Source: Ardenticatenaceae bacterium
GTDB taxonomy: Bacteria > Chloroflexota > Anaerolineae > Promineifilales > Promineifilaceae
Assembly (NCBI GenBank): GCA_020634455.1
Contig: JACKBQ010000001.1
Location: forward strand, 4,030,001 to 4,094,000
Direction: 5' to 3'
DNA: 64,000 bases
Part shown: in pieces, positions 42,603 through 51,807 of the stretch
How the letters are laid out: each line of letters starts with the position of its first letter
Position numbering within the stretch: position 1 is the first letter of the stretch
Made by a program: the position numbers and the translations under genes
The notes under the pieces: generated by a model
What the model saw: the letters and a program-made list of their open reading frames with translations, nothing else
What the model was told of the DNA's origin: nothing
Databases searched by the model: none

Positions 42603-45398
42603 ATGTCTGAAATGTTGACCATTACCCTGCTGGGATCGCCGACAGTGGCTTTGAACGGCCGTTCCCTCCAATTTGGTTCCGTCAAAGCGATCGCCCTGCT
42701 GGCCTACCTGGCCACCTCTGGTATGCTGCACGACCGCAGCGAGCTGGCCGTTTTGCTCTGGCCAGAATCCGACAGCAAGCGGGCGCGGGGAGCGCTCCGT
42801 TACACCCTCTCCCTCCTCAAAAAAGAGCTGAGCGACGATTTTCTGCTGGTCAACCGACGGCAAATTGGCCTAAATCCCCAAGCCAGTTGGCAGGTAGACG
42901 TGGTAAGCGTGCGCCAGGCACTGGCCCCAGCACTTGGCCCAGACCAGCCGCTGACCGCTGCCGATTTGCCACTCATCGAAAGCGGACTTGCCCACTACAA
43001 GGCCGATTTTTTGCACGGCTTTACCCTGCCAGACAGTCCCGGCTTTAACGATTGGGCCTTTATCCAAAGCGAGGCGCTGCGGCGGGACGTGGCGCTGGCG
43101 CTCAAGCGGCTAGCCGCCCATTACCAGACCCAGCAGCAGTGGGATACGGCCGTTACCCACGCCCACCGCTGGCTCAACCTCAACCCCCTGCACGAGCCCG
43201 CCCATTGCCAACTCATGCAGCTTTACGCCGAACTGGGGGACTGGACGGCCGTTCACAACCAGTACCAAGCCCTCACCGACCTGCTGCAAACCGAACTCAG
43301 CGTGCCGCCCCAGCCAGAAACGGCCGCACTTTACCAAAACCTATGCCAGCAGCGGGAAACGGCCGTTGCGCCCACACCCCTCACCCACCTCACGCCCGAC
43401 CAGCGCAGCCGCCGCGTCCTCATCCAAAAAGTGCGCCGCTTTTGGGTAGATGGCTTGCTGGCTCCCCTGCGCGATGTCCAAAACTTCATCCACCTGAAAC
43501 TAAAATGTGTCAACGACGCCATTGACCACCCCTGGCAGGATGTGCTAGACACCCAGCAAACGCCCGAAGCCGCCAACATCTACCAGGCCTTTCGCAATGC
43601 CGACCGTGCCCTGCTCATTTTGGGTGCGGCCGGTGCGGGCAAAACCATCAGCCTGGTGGAACTGGCCAACTATCTGCTGACTCTGGCCGCCGAAAATGAG
43701 CAGCAACCCGTCCCCGTCATCCTAAATTTAAGCGGCTGGGCCGACCCGCAGCAGCCCATCGCCGACTGGGCGGTGGAAGAGTTGGTGGCCAAATACCAGA
43801 TTCCCCGGCGCATCGGGCGGCGCTGGCTGGCCAATGACTGGCTGCTTTTTTTGCTCGATGGTCTGGATGAGTTACCAGCAGCTTCCCGCCCTGCCTGCAT
43901 CAGCGCGATCAACGCCTACCGCCAAAAATATGGCCTGGCCGATTTGGTTGTTTGCAGTAGAGAGGGGGCGTATGAAACGGCCGTAACCCACCACGACACC
44001 CGCTTGCAGCTAAATGGCGCGGTGCTGGTACGGCCGTTAACTACCGCCCAAATTCGCCAACATGCCTCCCAAGCCCTCGCCCAAACCCTGTTCAACGACG
44101 ACGCCCTGCTGGAAATGGCCCAATCCCCCCTCAACCTGACCCTGTTGCGCACTGCCTTCGCCCAAAATGGAACCAATCGGCCCGCCACACCGCTCACCCA
44201 CGCCAACCTGTTTGGCCAATACGTGCAGCAAATGTGCCAACGCCAGGCCGAAAAAGGCAGCAGCGTCTACGCCCCGGCAGAAATTTCTACCCAGCTAGGC
44301 TGGTTGGCCCGGCAAATGCAGCGGCACAACCAAGCCATCTTTTTGATTGAGCAGATGCAGCCAAGCTGGCTAAACAGCGCCATCGCTACCAGCCGCGCCC
44401 AATGGTTTTACCTGTTCATGACCCGCGCCGTCATGGCAGCCTTGCTCGGTGCCCCCATTTTGTGGAGCTTCATTCAACTCATCAGCATCAATCCGCCGTT
44501 TATTGAAGTACACTTTTTCACCCGGTTGGCCGCGATTTTTGGGGTAACGGCCGTTCCCCTCAACAGTTTATTTGCCATCATTCTCTACAACCTGGCCATT
44601 GGCACCCTGGTGACCGGTTTGGACGCACTTTTCTTTAGCTGGCGGCGGCGGCGTGGCGATGGGGCCAAAATTGATCGGCGGCTGGGCACTTTGCATTTGC
44701 TGGTTGTGGGCGGGCTGGCTGGGCTGCTCACCGCCGCGCTGGTGGCCCAAACCGATTCGTCCATGTTGGCGCTCTTTTTGGGCGGCACGCAGATGCTGGG
44801 CAGCATATTGGCCTTGGGCTACGTGAGCTACAGCCAAAGTTACCGCACAGACATTCGCCTGCGCGGGGCGATGCAATGGTCGTGGCGCAATGCGGCCATG
44901 TGGGGCGGGGTAGGGGCGCTGTTTTCGCTCACCTGGTCGGGGTTTATCTGGCTGAATGATCCAACGGCCGTTGCCTGGCAGCTTAATCTCCTCAGCAACA
45001 GCTTCATGTTCTTCTTGCTCGGCGGCGTCAGCGGCAAGCGTACTGAGGCGCAAAACCGCCCCAACGAAGGTATTCGCATTGCCGCCAAAAACGGGGCGAT
45101 GGCTTTTGCTCTGGTTGCGTTACCCATTGGGGTGATAACGGCCGTAACCGTCAATCTCCCCTCCGGCCTCTACACGGGCCTCATGATCGGCCTGGCCGCA
45201 GCTACAGCCCACGGCTTCAACGATCTGTTCAAGCATCTCACCCTGCGCCTGCTGCTGTGGGCGCAGCACAGCGTCCCCCTCAACTACGCTCGCCTGCTGG
45301 ATGCCGCCACCGATGCTGTGCTGCTGCAAAAAGTTGGCGGCGGCTACACCTTCCGCCACCGCTTGCTCCAGGAGCATTTCGCCGCAGAAGAGAAGTAA
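42603..45398 (+). CDS. BTAD-NACHT NTPase with multi-span membrane C terminus
   Basis: The 931-aa protein begins with a SARP/AfsR-like winged helix (LTITLLGSPTVALNGR, SELAVLLWPESDSKRARGAL; about 1-95) and a TPR-like BTAD (about 100-245). A NACHT NTPase follows, with Walker A ILGAAGAGKT and Walker B LLFLLDGLDELP, then a helical region. Seven or eight hydrophobic helices (about 600-880) come before a short cytosolic end (YTFRHRLLQEHFA). STAND proteins of this kind are signal-dependent switches, and some bacterial NACHT proteins are antiphage. Joining a transcription-activator module to a membrane domain is unusual. No Shine-Dalgarno is seen; starts at 42564 and 42612 are alternatives. Confidence 0.82.
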   Translation: MSEMLTITLLGSPTVALNGRSLQFGSVKAIALLAYLATSGMLHDRSELAVLLWPESDSKRARGALRYTLSLLKKELSDDFLLVNRRQIGLNPQASWQVDVVSVRQALAPALGPDQPLTAADLPLIESGLAHYKADFLHGFTLPDSPGFNDWAFIQSEALRRDVALALKRLAAHYQTQQQWDTAVTHAHRWLNLNPLHEPAHCQLMQLYAELGDWTAVHNQYQALTDLLQTELSVPPQPETAALYQNLCQQRETAVAPTPLTHLTPDQRSRRVLIQKVRRFWVDGLLAPLRDVQNFIHLKLKCVNDAIDHPWQDVLDTQQTPEAANIYQAFRNADRALLILGAAGAGKTISLVELANYLLTLAAENEQQPVPVILNLSGWADPQQPIADWAVEELVAKYQIPRRIGRRWLANDWLLFLLDGLDELPAASRPACISAINAYRQKYGLADLVVCSREGAYETAVTHHDTRLQLNGAVLVRPLTTAQIRQHASQALAQTLFNDDALLEMAQSPLNLTLLRTAFAQNGTNRPATPLTHANLFGQYVQQMCQRQAEKGSSVYAPAEISTQLGWLARQMQRHNQAIFLIEQMQPSWLNSAIATSRAQWFYLFMTRAVMAALLGAPILWSFIQLISINPPFIEVHFFTRLAAIFGVTAVPLNSLFAIILYNLAIGTLVTGLDALFFSWRRRRGDGAKIDRRLGTLHLLVVGGLAGLLTAALVAQTDSSMLALFLGGTQMLGSILALGYVSYSQSYRTDIRLRGAMQWSWRNAAMWGGVGALFSLTWSGFIWLNDPTAVAWQLNLLSNSFMFFLLGGVSGKRTEAQNRPNEGIRIAAKNGAMAFALVALPIGVITAVTVNLPSGLYTGLMIGLAAATAHGFNDLFKHLTLRLLLWAQHSVPLNYARLLDAATDAVLLQKVGGGYTFRHRLLQEHFAAEEK

Positions 45399-45411
45399 GT
45401 TGCATCTATTT

Positions 45412-45460
45412 CCCTCCCCCTGGCCCCCTCCCGCAGGGCGGGGGAGGGTTAGGGAGGGGG
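45412..45460. repeat. C-rich/G-rich palindromic dispersed repeat
   Basis: CCCTCCCCCTGGCCCCCTCC is mirrored by GGGGGAGGGTTAGGGAGGGG, giving a long hairpin around GCAGGGC. It is a REP-like element directly after the NACHT gene and could act as a transcription or decay barrier. Confidence 0.65.
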
Positions 45461-45496
45461 AATGGTTTGTCCCACCAATTTTCACGGGAATGACAA

Positions 45497-45540
45497 GTGG
45501 CAAAAATCTGCGTTAATTTGCGAAATCTGTGGATTCTTTT
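45497..45540. repeat. AATCTGCGTTAATTTGCGAAATCTGTGG dispersed repeat
   Basis: This element is of the AATCTGTGG/CCACAGATT family, in the opposite orientation to the copy at the end of lipB. It abuts the stop codon of the lipoprotein gene at 45540. Confidence 0.6.
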
Positions 45541-46583
45541 TACTGGTAAATGATGAGTACCGGCTGAGGTTCCAGGCTCATTACCTCAGTGGGGGTGAGC
45601 ACCGGGTAATCGCCGTCTGTCGGGAACAGTTTGAAGCCGCCGTATTCAAAAGCGGGTTCGCTGGCGTAGCGAGTGTAGTTGCCAATTTTAGCATCTGCTG
45701 CACCCACGCCATCCCCGTCAATCAAAATTTCCACGTGGGGATAATCTTCAATCAGCCACTTGTCTGGCAGCATGCCGGGGCTGAACTGGTGCAAAATGAG
45801 CACCCGGTTTAGCCCAATTTCCGCCCCGATGGCGTTCATGCGGGCCTGAATGGCGTTGATTTCTGCGGCGTGCAGCTGCCCGACGTTCACCAATGGCACC
45901 TGCCAACTGTTCATCACAAATTCGGGGTCTATGGCAAAATGGACATGTGGTTCGTATAGTAAATGTTCCAGCCGCTCAAATTCTGCCATGATGTCGCCCC
46001 GTCCGGGTTGAACATCGAGGATTACGGCCGTTTCCAACACCTTTGCTTCTTCAACCCAACGCTCAATCAAATCCAGATCTACCCGATGAAAATAAAATGG
46101 CGGGTGGGGGTTGGCCACCGTGGTGACCAGATGGTACGTGGGCAAAATGGGCCGGTCTGAGAAAGGTTCGTAGTCGGCGATGGTGTCCAACAGCCGCTGG
46201 TGCATCTGCTCACGGGGTAGTTCCCCCAAAATGCCCAGTCCTGGCCCGGTAGGGCTGCCATAAAATGCCACCAATCGGAACTGGCTCAGGTAACCTTGCG
46301 GCTGGGTGGCATCCAGCGCCAAATGGTAGCTGGGTGTCAGGGTAATGGTGGGCGTTGGGGTTTCGGTTGGCAGTAGTGTGGGGGGAACGGCCGTACTGGT
46401 CATCGTGGCCAAAACGGGGGTAGTTGTCAGCGCCGGAGTGGGGGGATTGGGTAAAATTTCCAGGGTGGAAACCAGCGTGGGGAGTGGTTCAGCGGCAGCA
46501 AATAGTTGCGGATTTAACTGGCAGCCTGTGAGAAAAACGGCCGTACAAACCAGGGAAGCCCAAAGACCCCTGGTCAATCTCAT
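45540..46583 (-). CDS. Lipoprotein with Thr/Pro linker and unknown C-terminal domain
   Basis: The 347-aa protein has a signal peptide ending in the lipobox LTGC (Cys about residue 21), then a long Thr/Pro-rich extracytoplasmic linker (to about residue 85). A globular domain follows that could be a TIM-barrel-like fold (RLVAFYGSPTGPGLGILGEL, AVILDVQPGRGDIMAEFERL, HVHFAIDPEF, RVLILHQFSPGMLPD, VEILIDGDGVG). No family is assigned with confidence; the pattern suits a glycosidase-related barrel. Its ATG overlaps the stop of the metallo-hydrolase gene (46580-46583), so the two are translationally coupled. Confidence 0.7.
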   Translation of the reverse strand: MRLTRGLWASLVCTAVFLTGCQLNPQLFAAAEPLPTLVSTLEILPNPPTPALTTTPVLATMTSTAVPPTLLPTETPTPTITLTPSYHLALDATQPQGYLSQFRLVAFYGSPTGPGLGILGELPREQMHQRLLDTIADYEPFSDRPILPTYHLVTTVANPHPPFYFHRVDLDLIERWVEEAKVLETAVILDVQPGRGDIMAEFERLEHLLYEPHVHFAIDPEFVMNSWQVPLVNVGQLHAAEINAIQARMNAIGAEIGLNRVLILHQFSPGMLPDKWLIEDYPHVEILIDGDGVGAADAKIGNYTRYASEPAFEYGGFKLFPTDGDYPVLTPTEVMSLEPQPVLIIYQ

Positions 46584-47437
46584 GTAGCACCACCTGTGGG
46601 AACGGCCGTTTCTGCCTTCAACTCATCATACAATCGGTACAGATTCGCCCGGTGCAAATCAGAAACCAGCCCGTTCAAAGGAATGCGCGACTTGCCACAG
46701 CTTTCAATATCAATGTTGTCCAACACCGATGCCGGTTTGTTGCCGCGCAACACCTTCTGCACCTCATCTTTGATCTTGGCCAGATAATCCAAATCATTCT
46801 GGATGATCGCTTCTACCTCGCCCCGCAAAATAACTTCGCCATGCCCCTGCACAATCGTATCCGGTTCCAGTGCCAGCATCTTGTGCATAGATTCAACCAA
46901 AGATTTGTGGCTGCCATCAAAAATGGTTGGTACCGGCATAGAGTTGTCAGAAGCAAACAAAATCTGGTTATTGGTGACGTAAACGCCAGTGAGGTCCATG
47001 CTGTGCCCCGGCATGTGATGCAGTTGTAACGTTTTGCCACCCAAGTACAAATTGAGTACCCCTTCCTTAAAAACCAGTTCAGGCAAAATGATTTGTACTT
47101 CTTCCAGCTCTGGGCTTTGCGCCTGGGCGTCGGCCAAACCAGACCGACCGGCCGTATCCAGCAGTTGGCGGCACAAAGAGTGGCTCACAATTTGAGCTTC
47201 TGGAAAAAGATACGTGCCCTGGGTGTGATCTGCATGATAGTGGGTGTTGATGACATACTTAATCTTCAACCCTTGCCGATCTTCCAGGAACTCTTTAATT
47301 GCCTTGGTTTCTTCGGGGAAATAAAGCGTATCAATTAATATAACGCCATCTTTGGTGAGGATGGCACCTGCTGTAACTTGGGCATACAGCTGACTTGTAA
47401 AAACGTAGATGTCGTCAGCAATTCGCTCACGCACCAT
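46580..47437 (-). CDS. MBL-fold metallo-hydrolase
   Basis: The 285-aa metallo-beta-lactamase-fold protein has the zinc motif NTHYHADHTQG, a further His in HHMPGHSMDLTGVYV, the metal-bridging Asp region LFASDNSMP, and a late His in VQGHGE. The fold covers hydrolases from lactonases to glyoxalase II; the substrate cannot be read from sequence. AAGGAAAT lies before ATG 47437. It is co-transcribed with the downstream lipoprotein gene (4-bp overlap). The 6S RNA gene lies upstream on the same strand. Confidence 0.92.
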   Translation of the reverse strand: MVRERIADDIYVFTSQLYAQVTAGAILTKDGVILIDTLYFPEETKAIKEFLEDRQGLKIKYVINTHYHADHTQGTYLFPEAQIVSHSLCRQLLDTAGRSGLADAQAQSPELEEVQIILPELVFKEGVLNLYLGGKTLQLHHMPGHSMDLTGVYVTNNQILFASDNSMPVPTIFDGSHKSLVESMHKMLALEPDTIVQGHGEVILRGEVEAIIQNDLDYLAKIKDEVQKVLRGNKPASVLDNIDIESCGKSRIPLNGLVSDLHRANLYRLYDELKAETAVPTGGAT

Positions 47438-47527
47438 AGATCTGCTATTTCCTTACTGTTCATGGGAATTAACAGTTGGGCTAATTCCTGAGTTGAATGA
47501 TATTGTTTGCCGGAAGACGATTTGAAC

Positions 47528-47752
47528 AAAAAAACCCCTGATGCAGATCAAGGGTGCTTGTTCAGTAGCCCCGCCATGCCGTGTGAACCCCGTTGTTTGA
47601 ACCTGCATATGCAGGTGGGAGCCTTATCGCGAGTATCTGCCTGGCCGGACGGCCGAAACCGTGAGCTACTACATCCCCTCGGCGTATTTGTGACCCCCAT
47701 TTGTGAAGCGTTGGCTCAACACTGGCAAGCTCATCACGCACACAGCAGGGTT
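47528..47752 (-). ncRNA. ssrS: Probable 6S RNA
   Basis: This untranslated minus-strand unit of about 220 nt has a strong promoter (47759-47787) and an intrinsic terminator (CCCTTGAT/ATCAGGGG stem, 47535-47554, then seven T). The 3' half reads CTCCCACCTGCATATGCAGG, TTCAAACAACGGGGTTCACA and CGGCATGGCGGGG. This matches the conserved 6S closing-arm pattern (CACC...GGTTCAA..GGGTTCA..GGC..CGGCGG). Ends pair imperfectly (CTTGCCAGTGTTGAGCC with GGCTACTGAACAAG), as in 6S. 6S RNA sequesters housekeeping RNA polymerase in stationary phase. The assignment is by motif and layout only. Confidence 0.7.
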
Positions 47753-47758
47753 GCCAGG

Positions 47759-47787
47759 ATACTAGCACAGACACAGGGGGATGACAA
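47759..47787 (-). promoter_or_regulatory. Sigma-70 promoter of the 6S RNA gene
   Basis: On the minus strand TTGTCA (47787-47782) and TAGTAT (47764-47759) are 17 bp apart, with an extended -10 TGC. The predicted start is near 47752. Confidence 0.75.
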
Positions 47788-47814
47788 GGTTGTGCAAAGC
47801 TTCACAAGGGGGGA

Positions 47815-48054
47815 TTAGACGGCCGTTTCCAGAGCGTGTTGCAGCTGAACGGCCGTAATTGGAGCCGCCAATTCTACCTTGCCAACTTGCACTACTGGAA
47901 TGGTGTAACGATATTTTTGGAACAAGGCATCATCCTGAGTGATGTCCACTTCTTGCAGTTGGTGGGGGGATTGGGTTTGTAGCAAATTGAGGCTGTGCTT
48001 GACCTCATCACACAGGCCACAGCCTGCTTTTGTGTAAAGAATGACGGTAATCAT
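47815..48054 (-). CDS. Glutaredoxin-like small thioredoxin-fold protein
   Basis: The 79-aa protein fits the glutaredoxin/DUF836 family: ITVILYTKAGCGLCDEVKHSL carries a CxxC (CGLC) redox pair near residue 12, followed by VDITQDDALFQKYRYTIPVVQVG with the cis-Pro, the usual end of a thioredoxin-like core. It probably acts as a cytosolic disulfide reductase. It begins 4 bp after the ctaB stop and is likely in an operon with it; a role in keeping cytochrome-oxidase assembly thiols reduced is possible but inferred. Confidence 0.88.
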   Translation of the reverse strand: MITVILYTKAGCGLCDEVKHSLNLLQTQSPHQLQEVDITQDDALFQKYRYTIPVVQVGKVELAAPITAVQLQHALETAV

Positions 48055-48058
48055 CGGC

Positions 48059-48985
48059 TCAGCCCGCCCACGCTGCGGCTACGGTGCCTGCACAAATGGC
48101 CAGCAGCAGCACCAGCAAATAGATGTTGGAGGACATGAACAGTCCTTTAGCATTTTGCGGCGTGGGGCTTTTGATCAGTTTGGTATTGCGCCAGAACAAA
48201 TCGGCCGTTATCCAGATAACCGGAACCAGATAAACCCAGCCCAACGTGGGCAAAAGCGCCAGTAGCAGGCCACCCAATCCGGTTGGCAAAGTGTGCGACA
48301 TGACCCACCAGGCGGCCTGGCGCGGTGTGGTGTGTACGGGCAGCATCGGCACGTCAGACCGGGCATAATCGTCCCGGTAGAGTAGGGCCAGGCTCCAAAA
48401 ATGGAACGGCGTCCAGAGAAACAGCAACAGCGAGAGCACCAGCGCCCCGGTGTCATTCCAATTGCCCGCCGCTGCGCTGCCGCTGAGAACGGCCGCACTG
48501 CCTGCCGCCCCGCCAATGACAATGTTGAGCAAGGTTCGGGGTTTGAGCCAGATGGTGTAGATGCCCACGTAAATGATCGCACCCAGCAGCAAAAAGAAGG
48601 TGAGCGGAAGATTAAAGGGCAGCACTGCCAGCGACGGCAGCAAAACTAGCCCGATGCCCACGTAGGGTATCCAGTTGGGATGGGCAATTTCGCCAGTGAC
48701 CAACGGCCGTTTCTGGGTGCGTCCCATGTTGCCGTCAGATTCGCGCTCCCAATACTGGTTTAGCGCAGATGCTCCAGCGGCAGCCATGCCGCCCGTGAGC
48801 CAGAGCAGTAGCAAATTACCCAGTCCAGGCCAGCCACCAGCGGCCAAAAACGCCCCGCCCGTGGCTGCCATCAGCAGCAAAAAGACGATGCGCAGTTTGA
48901 ACAGCACGACGATTAGCTGCAATTTGCTGCGCCAGTTGGCGGGAGCGGTAAGGCCAGGTTTTTGTGATGTATCAGTCAGTGACAT
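48059..48985 (-). CDS. ctaB: Protoheme IX farnesyltransferase (heme O synthase)
   Basis: CtaB attaches a farnesyl group to heme B to make heme O for terminal oxidases. The 308-aa UbiA-family membrane protein has about eight or nine helices, the polyprenyl/Mg motif NQYWERESDGNMGRTQKRPL near residue 76, and the second Asp-containing loop YRDDYARSDVPMLP near residue 205. ATG at 48985 is preceded by GGAGACCGA. No ctaA or oxidase subunit genes are in the window. The enzyme implies an aerobic, heme-copper oxidase-containing respiratory chain. Confidence 0.95.
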   Translation of the reverse strand: MSLTDTSQKPGLTAPANWRSKLQLIVVLFKLRIVFLLLMAATGGAFLAAGGWPGLGNLLLLWLTGGMAAAGASALNQYWERESDGNMGRTQKRPLVTGEIAHPNWIPYVGIGLVLLPSLAVLPFNLPLTFFLLLGAIIYVGIYTIWLKPRTLLNIVIGGAAGSAAVLSGSAAAGNWNDTGALVLSLLLFLWTPFHFWSLALLYRDDYARSDVPMLPVHTTPRQAAWWVMSHTLPTGLGGLLLALLPTLGWVYLVPVIWITADLFWRNTKLIKSPTPQNAKGLFMSSNIYLLVLLLAICAGTVAAAWAG

Positions 48986-49104
48986 TCGGTCTCCGAACGA
49001 GGCGTTTTGTTTACTTCAGAAGTAATTGTAACAACATTCACAAGGGTTCACAAACTGCCAGGATGTGATTTGCTTATGGAGGAAACGGCCGTTAAATTAC
49101 CCCA

Positions 49105-49770
49105 ATGAATCGCTTAAATCAATACCTGAGTGAGCCGATAAATACCCTAACCCATGTGGCTGGTGCAATTGCTGCGCTGTTGGGCACAGGGTGGCTGCTG
49201 CTTTTGGCCTGGGGTGACAATATCAAAGTGATTGCCCTGCTTGTTTATGGCCTGAGCCTGATGGCGATGTTTATAGCCAGCTCGCTGCTGCACGGGGTTA
49301 AAGCGCGGCCACGTTTGCAATTTCAGCTCAATCGGTTGGACCACATGGCCATTTTTTTAGTGATTGCGGGTACATATACACCCATCATTACCACCTTTTT
49401 TCCTGTGACTTGGCGTGGATGGGTGCTGCTGCTGGTGTGGGGAACGGCCGTAACCGGCATGGCCTACAAATTGTTTAGCAGCAAAATTCATGGCTTCATG
49501 AACGCCTCCATTTATCTGATTGTGAGCTGGGGCGGGGCTATGCCGCTCATTTTGGCGGGCGAGGCGGCCCGTTGGCTTTCGCCAGGTGGCCTACGACTGC
49601 TGCTGTTGGGCGGGCTTGTTTACTCGGTGGGCTTCGTTGTTTATTACCGCGAATGGCCTGATCCGTGGCCAAACAATTTTGGCCACCACGAAATTTGGCA
49701 CCTGTTTGTGCTGGGCGGCAGCTTGTGCCACTTTTTATTTATGCTTTGGTACGTGGTGCCAACCAGGTAG
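49105..49770 (+). CDS. PAQR/hemolysin III family membrane protein
   Basis: The 221-aa seven-helix protein of the hemolysin III/PAQR (YqfA, TrhA) family has the conserved PINTLTHVAG at the N terminus, SSLLH, LDHMAIFLVIAGTYTPI, and the C-terminal GHHEIWHLFVL. These provide the His/Asp/Ser zinc site typical of the family. The role in bacteria is linked to membrane lipid homeostasis; lytic activity is not implied. GGAGG occurs at 49079, rather far from ATG 49105, and an ACGGCCGT copy lies between. Confidence 0.93.
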   Translation: MNRLNQYLSEPINTLTHVAGAIAALLGTGWLLLLAWGDNIKVIALLVYGLSLMAMFIASSLLHGVKARPRLQFQLNRLDHMAIFLVIAGTYTPIITTFFPVTWRGWVLLLVWGTAVTGMAYKLFSSKIHGFMNASIYLIVSWGGAMPLILAGEAARWLSPGGLRLLLLGGLVYSVGFVVYYREWPDPWPNNFGHHEIWHLFVLGGSLCHFLFMLWYVVPTR

Positions 49771-49777
49771 CGCCGTG

Positions 49778-51682
49778 CTACTCGTTGGGTAACAGGGTGG
49801 GTAGCGGCAAGGATAGCCAGTCGCTGTTGATGAATTGGCCCGTTTCATCCACACGGTACATGGCCAGGCGAACGGCCGTTGGGTGCGTGCCTTCTGGAAT
49901 TGGAATTTCGTACACATCCTGCACAATTTCGCCCGGTTGCCACTGCGATACGGGGTACCAGCCCTCGACCGGATGTTGCTGGTCGGCCTGGGCAGCGATG
50001 TCTTGGGGGCCAGTGGGTGGGTCTTGGGTAACCAGGTGAATCGCCACACTATGGTCGAGCAAATTGGCTTCATCCGCCTGCCAGTACAGGGTGAGGATGA
50101 GCGAATCGGCCGTTTTTTGGCTAAGGGTTGGGGCCAGCACTGAGACGCCATTGCCCAGAGGAATGGCAGTCTCTGTCGCAATCATACCGTCCAGCAACGG
50201 TTTGGCGCTCATTTGAATCACATCTGGGCTGATGGCTGCCAGATGCAGCTCGCCATATTCAGCCTGCCACCAGGAAAACGGCCGTAAATAAAATGTGTCG
50301 CTTAACAAGAGGATACGGCCGTTCTCGTCCAAAATTTGCTGCCAGTTCGCATTGTGATCCACCAATGCCAGATCGGTAAACATGCCCTGGTACGCCTGCG
50401 CATAGGCCAGCGTCCAAAAATCACGACCCCACAGCGCCAGGAGCGTCGTCGGCTGTGGCTGGGGTTTTAGCCAGCTTGTCCGCTCAATAATTGTTGCCGC
50501 CCCAGGATCGCGGGTAATGGCCAACACGTTGGGTCGGTGCCGGCCAAATAGCAGACCCACCAGCAGCAAGCCCACGCCAAAGGTTAGCCACGGCCGAACT
50601 CGAAACCAATCCGTCGCCACGGTTGCCAGCAAAGCCAGTCCCAACGCCGCCAGCGGGAACATCGGCAAATTTACCGCCAGCAGCGCATCGGACAATCGCC
50701 CTTCCCAAATGATGAGCGAAAGCAGTAAAAATGGCAGCCAGATCAGGCTAATGGCAATAGCCTCCAAACGGTGCTTTCTGGCCACGAGCAAAACCCCAAC
50801 CAGCCCCAAAACGAGCAGCGGCAAAGGCCATTCATTGCGCAGCAGATCCAAAATGCCCTGCGTGCGCACCAACGTCTCTTCAACCGTTTGAGGAATGGCT
50901 AAAATGCGCCCGGTTTTGGTGTCAAAAACCAATCCCCAAAATCCTTCCCAGCTGCCCGGATCGTTAAACGTCCAATTGGCTCCCATCCAGGCGCGAATGG
51001 GTAGATACAGGTAAACCACACTGCCACCTACAAACGTACCTACAATCATGAGCAGGTTCTTCCAGACAGTTTTTAGTTGGTTTAGCACAAGCAATGCCAG
51101 TCCCGGAGCCAGAAAAACCATCGCTCGCTGGTGCAAAACGGCCTGGCTGGCCAGCAACGCCAGCCAAAACAGGGCGCGACGGTTACCTTGGCGATGAAAT
51201 TGAATGCCAGCCAAAAGCGCTCCCAGGGTTAACGCAAGGGTCATGGTGTGGACTTCTGCCAGGGAAGCATCTACCCAAACGGAGGTGGCCAGGGCAAAGG
51301 TGAGCGAGAAGGATACGGCCGTTTCCCCCCGCACGTCGTAAGCAAAGCAAAGCTGCACCAGCAGCCACACACTCAACGCCCCCCACATTGCCGAAAACAG
51401 TGAACTGCCCGTGGCTGGCCCAATGCCCACCAGCCGCAGCAGCGAGACAAACCCAGACCCCAGCAGCGAATATAAGGGATAGCCAGGAAAATGCAGCGTA
51501 CCCCAGCGAGGCAGTGCATTTTGAATTTCACCAACATCGGTGCCGTAAGGATGCAAGGAGCCGTTGGGAATGGTTTGCAGCGTCGTTAGAAACAGCAAAA
51601 ATGCAATAAACGCGGCGATAAGCGCAAACAGCGCTTTGTTTTGTGATTTTGGCACGTACAGATGTCGGTCTGGAACGATCAT
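49778..51682 (-). CDS. DUF2723-type polytopic glycosyltransferase-like protein
   Basis: This large membrane protein of about 634 aa has a dozen hydrophobic helices in the first 400 residues and a C-terminal soluble domain (about 430-630). The first periplasmic loop carries an Asp-containing region (HPYGTDVGEIQNALPRWG, then HFPGYPLYSLLG), characteristic of the DUF2723/GT-C class that uses polyprenyl-linked sugars. It probably glycosylates a surface component. The C-terminal domain is beta-rich and unassigned. ATG at 51682 and GTG at 51703 are both possible starts; neither has a clear Shine-Dalgarno. Confidence 0.78.
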   Translation of the reverse strand: MIVPDRHLYVPKSQNKALFALIAAFIAFLLFLTTLQTIPNGSLHPYGTDVGEIQNALPRWGTLHFPGYPLYSLLGSGFVSLLRLVGIGPATGSSLFSAMWGALSVWLLVQLCFAYDVRGETAVSFSLTFALATSVWVDASLAEVHTMTLALTLGALLAGIQFHRQGNRRALFWLALLASQAVLHQRAMVFLAPGLALLVLNQLKTVWKNLLMIVGTFVGGSVVYLYLPIRAWMGANWTFNDPGSWEGFWGLVFDTKTGRILAIPQTVEETLVRTQGILDLLRNEWPLPLLVLGLVGVLLVARKHRLEAIAISLIWLPFLLLSLIIWEGRLSDALLAVNLPMFPLAALGLALLATVATDWFRVRPWLTFGVGLLLVGLLFGRHRPNVLAITRDPGAATIIERTSWLKPQPQPTTLLALWGRDFWTLAYAQAYQGMFTDLALVDHNANWQQILDENGRILLLSDTFYLRPFSWWQAEYGELHLAAISPDVIQMSAKPLLDGMIATETAIPLGNGVSVLAPTLSQKTADSLILTLYWQADEANLLDHSVAIHLVTQDPPTGPQDIAAQADQQHPVEGWYPVSQWQPGEIVQDVYEIPIPEGTHPTAVRLAMYRVDETGQFINSDWLSLPLPTLLPNE

Positions 51683-51807
51683 TGTATTTTCACTTGGGGT
51701 CACTGAAATTTAGATTTGAACAACTTTTGATTGCTGCTTTATTTTATCCAAACTGGTGTGATTATGCAGCTTTGCTGGGAGAGGGAAAACCAAATGTTCG
51801 GCTAGAA

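Noticed and set aside
43052..43525. 157-codon plus-strand frame inside the BTAD-NACHT gene
   Set aside because: It is an Ala/Pro/Arg-rich alternate frame of high-GC coding DNA, with no independent signal.
47528..47752. tmRNA, RNase P RNA or SRP RNA instead of 6S RNA
   Set aside because: There is no tRNA-like acceptor end or tag frame, the length is too short for RNase P, and the GGTAA-type SRP apical motif was not found. The closing-arm pattern fits 6S better.
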